Assembly (NCBI RefSeq): GCF_018139145.2
Contig: NC_059471.1
Span: 205,549,494-205,613,493 of the forward strand
Source: Gymnogyps californianus
Taxonomy: Eukaryota > Chordata > Aves > Accipitriformes > Cathartidae
Direction of reading: 5' to 3'
Length of the DNA: 64,000 nucleotides
Below the pieces are notes generated by a model. That model was not told where the DNA came from and searched no databases. It saw only the letters and a program-made list of their open reading frames with translations. Position 1 is the first letter of the stretch. Each line of letters begins with the position of its first letter. Of this stretch, positions 59,270-64,000 are shown piece by piece. The position numbers and the translations under genes are program-made.

Positions 59270-60290
59270 TAGTGGGCAAGGCAAACAGTTTATGCTTTTC
59301 TTTCAGTGTTCTCTCTATTTGAAGATTGCTTAACAGCTCCTTTTTTTTCCCCTTCCTAGATTAAGTAATTTGAATTATTTCAGTCTACCATTACATGTTC
59401 TATCCTTATCGGTCTTGCTGCTCTCCCCTTATGCTCTCTTCAGTCATCCTTATTTTTTTATAATACAGTACTGAAAATGGACAGGGTCTGCCTGGTGTAC
59501 TATTGTCAAGGAGTATGAGAGGATTGCTTCAAGTGTCTTCAAATAATTGCTCTTTGTTATCTATTCCAGCCTTTTTCAGAGCAGTTCGTGATCTGCTGTA
59601 GCAGTAGTTCCTAAGTGAGTCACTCCCTTCTTCATGTTTATGCAGTTAAATATATATATATGAGTGTAGTTCTTTGCTTTTATTCAAATTGAATTATATC
59701 CTGTGTATTCAGATCCCTTCTCCAGTTTATCAAAGATCTTGTTAGTTTTGATCCTTTCCTGTAGTAGGCTTGCAGCTTTGTGTTACCTGCAGGTTTCATA
59801 AGCGTGCATTGTGTTCAAAGGAAAGATTCTTGCTGCGTGCCACAAAATCAGTCCTTTCGTATTGATAGTTATGTGAACACAGACAAATTAAAGCTGCCCA
59901 CTGTTTGCTGTTACTAGACCTTGTTTCTGTTGCAGTTTTGAGAACATAATGCAAATGTCAAATGACAAGGTGTGTACTGGTCCTCTGAAAAAGCCTATCC
60001 TGTCATAGAAAGAAAGGTTAGTTTGACTTGATTGGGTTTTTTGACATGTCCATATTTATTAGCTTTTACCATCTTACTTTCTTAGGTGGTTAAGACAGGA
60101 GTATCTAGCTAACTGTTTTTTCTGGAAATTGAAACTAGGCTAAATGGTCTCTAACTCTTCTGTGTCTTGCTTCTCTTGACACCTATTTCTTTAAGATGGT
60201 ATTCTTATCCTCTTCCAGCTTTGAAGAATCTGTTCTGTGTTTTTGAGTTCTTATTGATTTATTAAAGCTTTGTTTCTTTTTAGTTTACTG
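59270..60290 (-). mobile_element. Ancient, highly diverged CR1-like LINE relic (about 1 kb)
   Basis: Read on the + strand, several blocks follow in order the complement of old amniote CR1 elements. They are 'tttgaagattgcttaacagctcc'; 'cttatcggtcttgctgctctcccc'; 'ccagtttatcaaagatcttgttagttttgatcctttcctgtagtaggcttgcag...tgttacctgcaggtttcataagcgtgc'; 'tatcctgtcatagaaagaaaggttagtttgacttgattgg'; and 'gaaactaggctaaatggtctctaac'. The order is preserved over about 1 kb while individual bases differ widely. The element therefore long predates the other CR1 copies, possibly to the early archosaur or amniote lineage. Boundaries are approximate. Confidence 0.6.
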
Positions 60291-63200
60291 CCTTCGTACT
60301 GTAGGGTATGTGAGGATACTCGTTAAGCCTGTTCAGTTTAGGAAAAGTCACTTGTATTTTACACTGTGCAGTGTGCAGTTAGACAAATTGTCAGAGCCAA
60401 TCTAGCACCTGTTGCTGCTAAAAGAGAATGTCCTCCTTGCTTCTTTCCTCCCAGTTGCATGTTCTTGTGCCAAGCTACGGTGCTCCTTGAACTGGTGAGC
60501 CAGTTTTTGTTAATTCAGCAGAAAACTTAACCTACTCCCGAGTGATTGGTTTTATTACTGAGTTAGCAAATTATATTAGTTTACTATGCGAGAGGTAGCT
60601 CAAGGATGAGTGTGGGACTACACAATCAGCCCCATTCCATAACAGCAGGCAGTTTGCATCTTCAGAGAAATAACTTTTGTTGTTTTTTTTTCCCCAGTCT
60701 GAAGTAACTTATTCCATGTTGCCTATGTTAACTGTGATGGACACTGGATATTCAGATAGTATAAAGAATAACATAAGTATTTGAGAGGAAGAAATGCAAT
60801 AGTAATGATAGTTCATGTTTATGTTGTGACTTTTCAAATGAGTGGTTGTCCTCACTTAAAGTTCTGGACACAGACCTTTTCATTCCAGTTCTCTTTTAGT
60901 CCCTTTTAATCTTATCTTCTCTTTGCTGTCCTCCTTATTTAGCTCTTAAAAGTTTATCTTTTGCAGAGAGGTTTTTGCTGTTTACTCCTTTTCTAATTTG
61001 TGAAAACCTGCTTGAAAATATTTGTTCTTCTAGTATTTGAGAGGAATTGCTGAAAATATTTTTCTTTAAAAAAAAAATCAGAAATAATTGGTTAGTGTTT
61101 CATTTTCTTATTATTAAAGACTTGTACAGTGTCTATTTCCATATGTTATGTTATTTTCCTGTGTTCTGGAAAGAATTCTTTATATTGGAACTAGGTGTCT
61201 CTTCAGTTGTGTTTCAGTAGCTTTCAGCAGAATTTTGCTTTCAATAGAATTTGCTCCTTGCTTTTAAGCTTTTTGAATGCTTGGTTAGTTATTAAAAAGT
61301 TTTAACAGTTTTTAGCAACTGCTTGCTGTTACGCAAGTTCCCCGGAGTATGGCCTCTTTCTTTTTTTTTCCCTTCTGGATGATGAAAAATTGCATTTTAG
61401 CTCTGGTAAAACATATATATTGCCCCGTTCTTTTTTTTTTTTTTTTTTAATCAAATAATCCGTAAGACTATGTGTAAGAGACTTTTTTGATGGATGATGG
61501 CAGCCTATTGTCTTCCAAGTAAAAAAAGTTTTCACTTACTGAATACCATTGAACAAAGAATCAGTTCACATGGAATGACATTAGAAATCTGCAACACATG
61601 CTCATTTGTTTTCCACTTAGAAAATAGTTACCTTTCCAGATTGCTTCTTGACAGTTTCAGCCAATAAATATGAAATGACAGTTGTATGTTGCTCTTTTTG
61701 GTCACATATTCTGTGTTAACAAAACCCTAGAGGTTTCTACTGGCAGCTTGGACAGGATCAGAGACTGAACCTTGTCACAGATCTTCCTGAGTTACAAGAG
61801 CATAATAGCTACTTGGCTTTCACAAGATCATTTTCCATGAAGGTATCTAATTGATGCTATTCTTAAATTATTATTTTTTAAAATTCTTTATCGACTGCTT
61901 CACTGTTTTTTGTGTCACCGGAATTCAGAGTAATAGGTCATCTTGCTTTGAAAAATGTCTGTCTATCCATTGTATTATTTGAGGATTTCAGCTGCAAGGT
62001 GAAACATGTGAAGTGATAAACAAACTACAGTGGTAAAAGGACACTGCTGGAACTATACTGCAGTAAAAAATCTTGGGATTGCATTTCCAGAAACTTCCAG
62101 TTGGGAAATGGTATATTTGTTGAGATTAAAGCTTTAATGATAATGGATCACTTTTGAGTAATGCTAGAACTGTCAAGGCATCTTATTCTCATACCAAACC
62201 CCTGACTTAAAGTATGAAGTACATGTGGTTTAAAAGTAGCCAAGTAGATTTGCGAGTATTTTTAAACTTGGAGCAATTTTGATGTATATTTGTTGAGTGA
62301 AATTTTGATGCTTCAGTATTGATTCCCATTTGGAACTGAAAATATACATAAGCATTTAAGGATCTGAAAAGAGTTGGCAAGGAACAGAAAACCTTTTGGG
62401 CACTTTTTCAAAATGTACCAAATAAGAAAGAATGCTACATCGCCTCTTCATGACTATAGTGTTTGAGATAACACATTTAGAGGAATAACAGTGAATGTGA
62501 AGCTAGATGTTTTCAGTTCTAAGACACAAATGTGTAAGTGCATTGCTTGTGCACTTGTGTAGTGAAATGGAAACCCACTATTCCCTCTGATCTCCCAGCA
62601 TATTTTTATGGTGATTTAATGTTTTTGTTGGTCTTTGGTGGGGCTTTCTTTGTGGGTTTCTTGAAATTATTTTGGGTTCAGTGGGTTTGAATTTTTTTTT
62701 TTGTTCTGTGAGGACTGCTTTTCCAGACTTCCTGGTTTTAAAGCTGAAAAACTGGAAGAAATTTAAACCTTTAAAGTTTTTGCAGGAAAACATTAGAACT
62801 TCAACTGAAAAAAACCCCCTACTATATTAAAAATAGGAATTCAGTTGTGACTTACCCCAGTTTACATTTTTTTTTAATTAATCTCTTGAAATGTTTGGTT
62901 TCTCTGGACTGTTCCAGTTTGTATCTTTTTCAAACAGAAAATGGAAACATCTTTAACATATAGTGTCTAAAATGTTTCCTATTTGTAGGATGATAATGCT
63001 CAAATACATTGTCAGTATTTTATATATATTCAGATTTAATCTTCAGATTATTTGAGACACCAAGATGTTTATGCCAAAATATTTGCTTTTTAGAACTCCT
63101 TACTTAAAACTGAGCAAGTTAAGTTACACTAAAAAATCAGTTGATGCCATACTAGTCACAGAAGCAGATGATTCTCAAGTTTTACTAATTCTGAATTCAG

Positions 63201-64000
63201 TGGTGGTTTTACTGTCATAATTTTCCATTACGTTGATGCAAGAGAATGACACAGACTCCTTTTGTGTGTTTTTAGGTGACATACTTCAAATTTAAGCTAC
63301 ATGAGAAGAAAGAAGTTAGGCTATGTCGTATTTATTCAGTTACATGTTTCTATCTCTCTTACCTGTCCATTGTATTATACTGCATTTAATTTGTGATTTT
63401 TTTTGTGTATGTGTATTGATTCTGATCATTTTGACCACATGCTAGAAGAACTGCATGTCATTGATTCCTTCTTTTATTCAGGATTTAGATTGTTCTAGCT
63501 ATTTATTTGAGCAAATTTGTAACATTCTAAAAACATTGTCACACTGTAACCTGTAAAATTACATTCAGGAAGATTACCTTATAAAAGGTGTATAATACTT
63601 GATTTGTGGTCAGTGCATAATTTAATGTATAGAATTCGATGAAGTAGTACTGCTTTTAGTACATCAGCATTGTTTTTGTGAGTTTAGAAATATATAGAGG
63701 AATCTTTTTCTCTTCCTATGAACAAACCAGCCAAAGGATACTGACACTAAACAGAAAGGAAAATGTTGCTGTTATCTAATATGCCATAGACTATGTTTAT
63801 TTTTTTGTTGTCTTTAAGAGGATTAATTTTACTTTTGTCATTGGTCAGACATCGATGGAAGGCTTTTAGTGTTTTCACACTATTACTTAGTAGCAGTCTA
63901 ATTTTGGAGTGAGTGAAAATTGATTTTGTTTGCTAGCTAGTTCTTCCCTCTAAGAATGACTTCACCTTTTTATATATGTTTTTCTAATTCTTTACCCTAA
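60291..64000 (+). other. RSBN1L intron 3, continuing past the window
   Basis: No exon, gene or dated repeat was recognised. A poly-T at about 61430-61449 and ordinary AT-rich sequence are all I see. Confidence 0.6.

Noticed and set aside
63278..63390. Possible RSBN1L exon 4 after tttttag near 63276
   Set aside because: The frame (VTYFKFKLHEKKEVRLC...) does not match the known sequence following exon 3 (VKRTYSHGTYR...). Treated as intron.

Overview
This is a stretch of bird nuclear genome. Two things point to this: many 5'-truncated CR1 LINEs ending in ATTCTATGA-type octamers, and two solo LTRs of families I recognise as abundant in neoavian birds. The absence of Alu/L1 fits. I infer a non-galliform, probably neoavian, species; the species itself cannot be read from the window.

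The protein-coding content is small: two neighbouring genes, both on the + strand. Bases 1-59 are the last codons of PTPN12 (PTP-PEST), recognised by its conserved C-terminus and followed by a 3'UTR ending near 1310. After about 22.5 kb of intergenic DNA with two CR1 copies (14792-15288 and 17434-17945), a CpG-island promoter starts at about 22.9 kb. It drives RSBN1L (round spermatid basic protein 1-like, related to the KDM9/DPY-21 H4K20me2 demethylase family). Three RSBN1L coding exons lie in the window: 23804-24443, 38259-38372 and 53944-54587. They join in frame to give residues 1-466. The JmjC catalytic half must lie beyond 64000. PTPN12-RSBN1L is the same order as on human chromosome 7.

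Intron 1 (24444-38258) holds an 1156-bp sense solo LTR (31509-32664) and two exon-like segments (25470-25624 and 27409-27530) with good splice signals. Intron 2 (38373-53943) holds a three-level nest of CR1 elements (38901-40988), another CR1 fragment (50925-51082), a possible MIR relic and a third exon-like segment. Intron 3 (54588 to the end) holds a 578-bp antisense solo LTR with a perfect 5-bp target-site duplication and a roughly 1-kb very old CR1 relic.

I recognised no tRNA, rRNA, CRISPR array or complete mobile-element gene. The least expected signals are the exon-like segments in RSBN1L introns, an identical octapeptide at the ends of exons 1 and 2, and a (CCCCGT)7 tract in the promoter. 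No new multi-gene system is visible.
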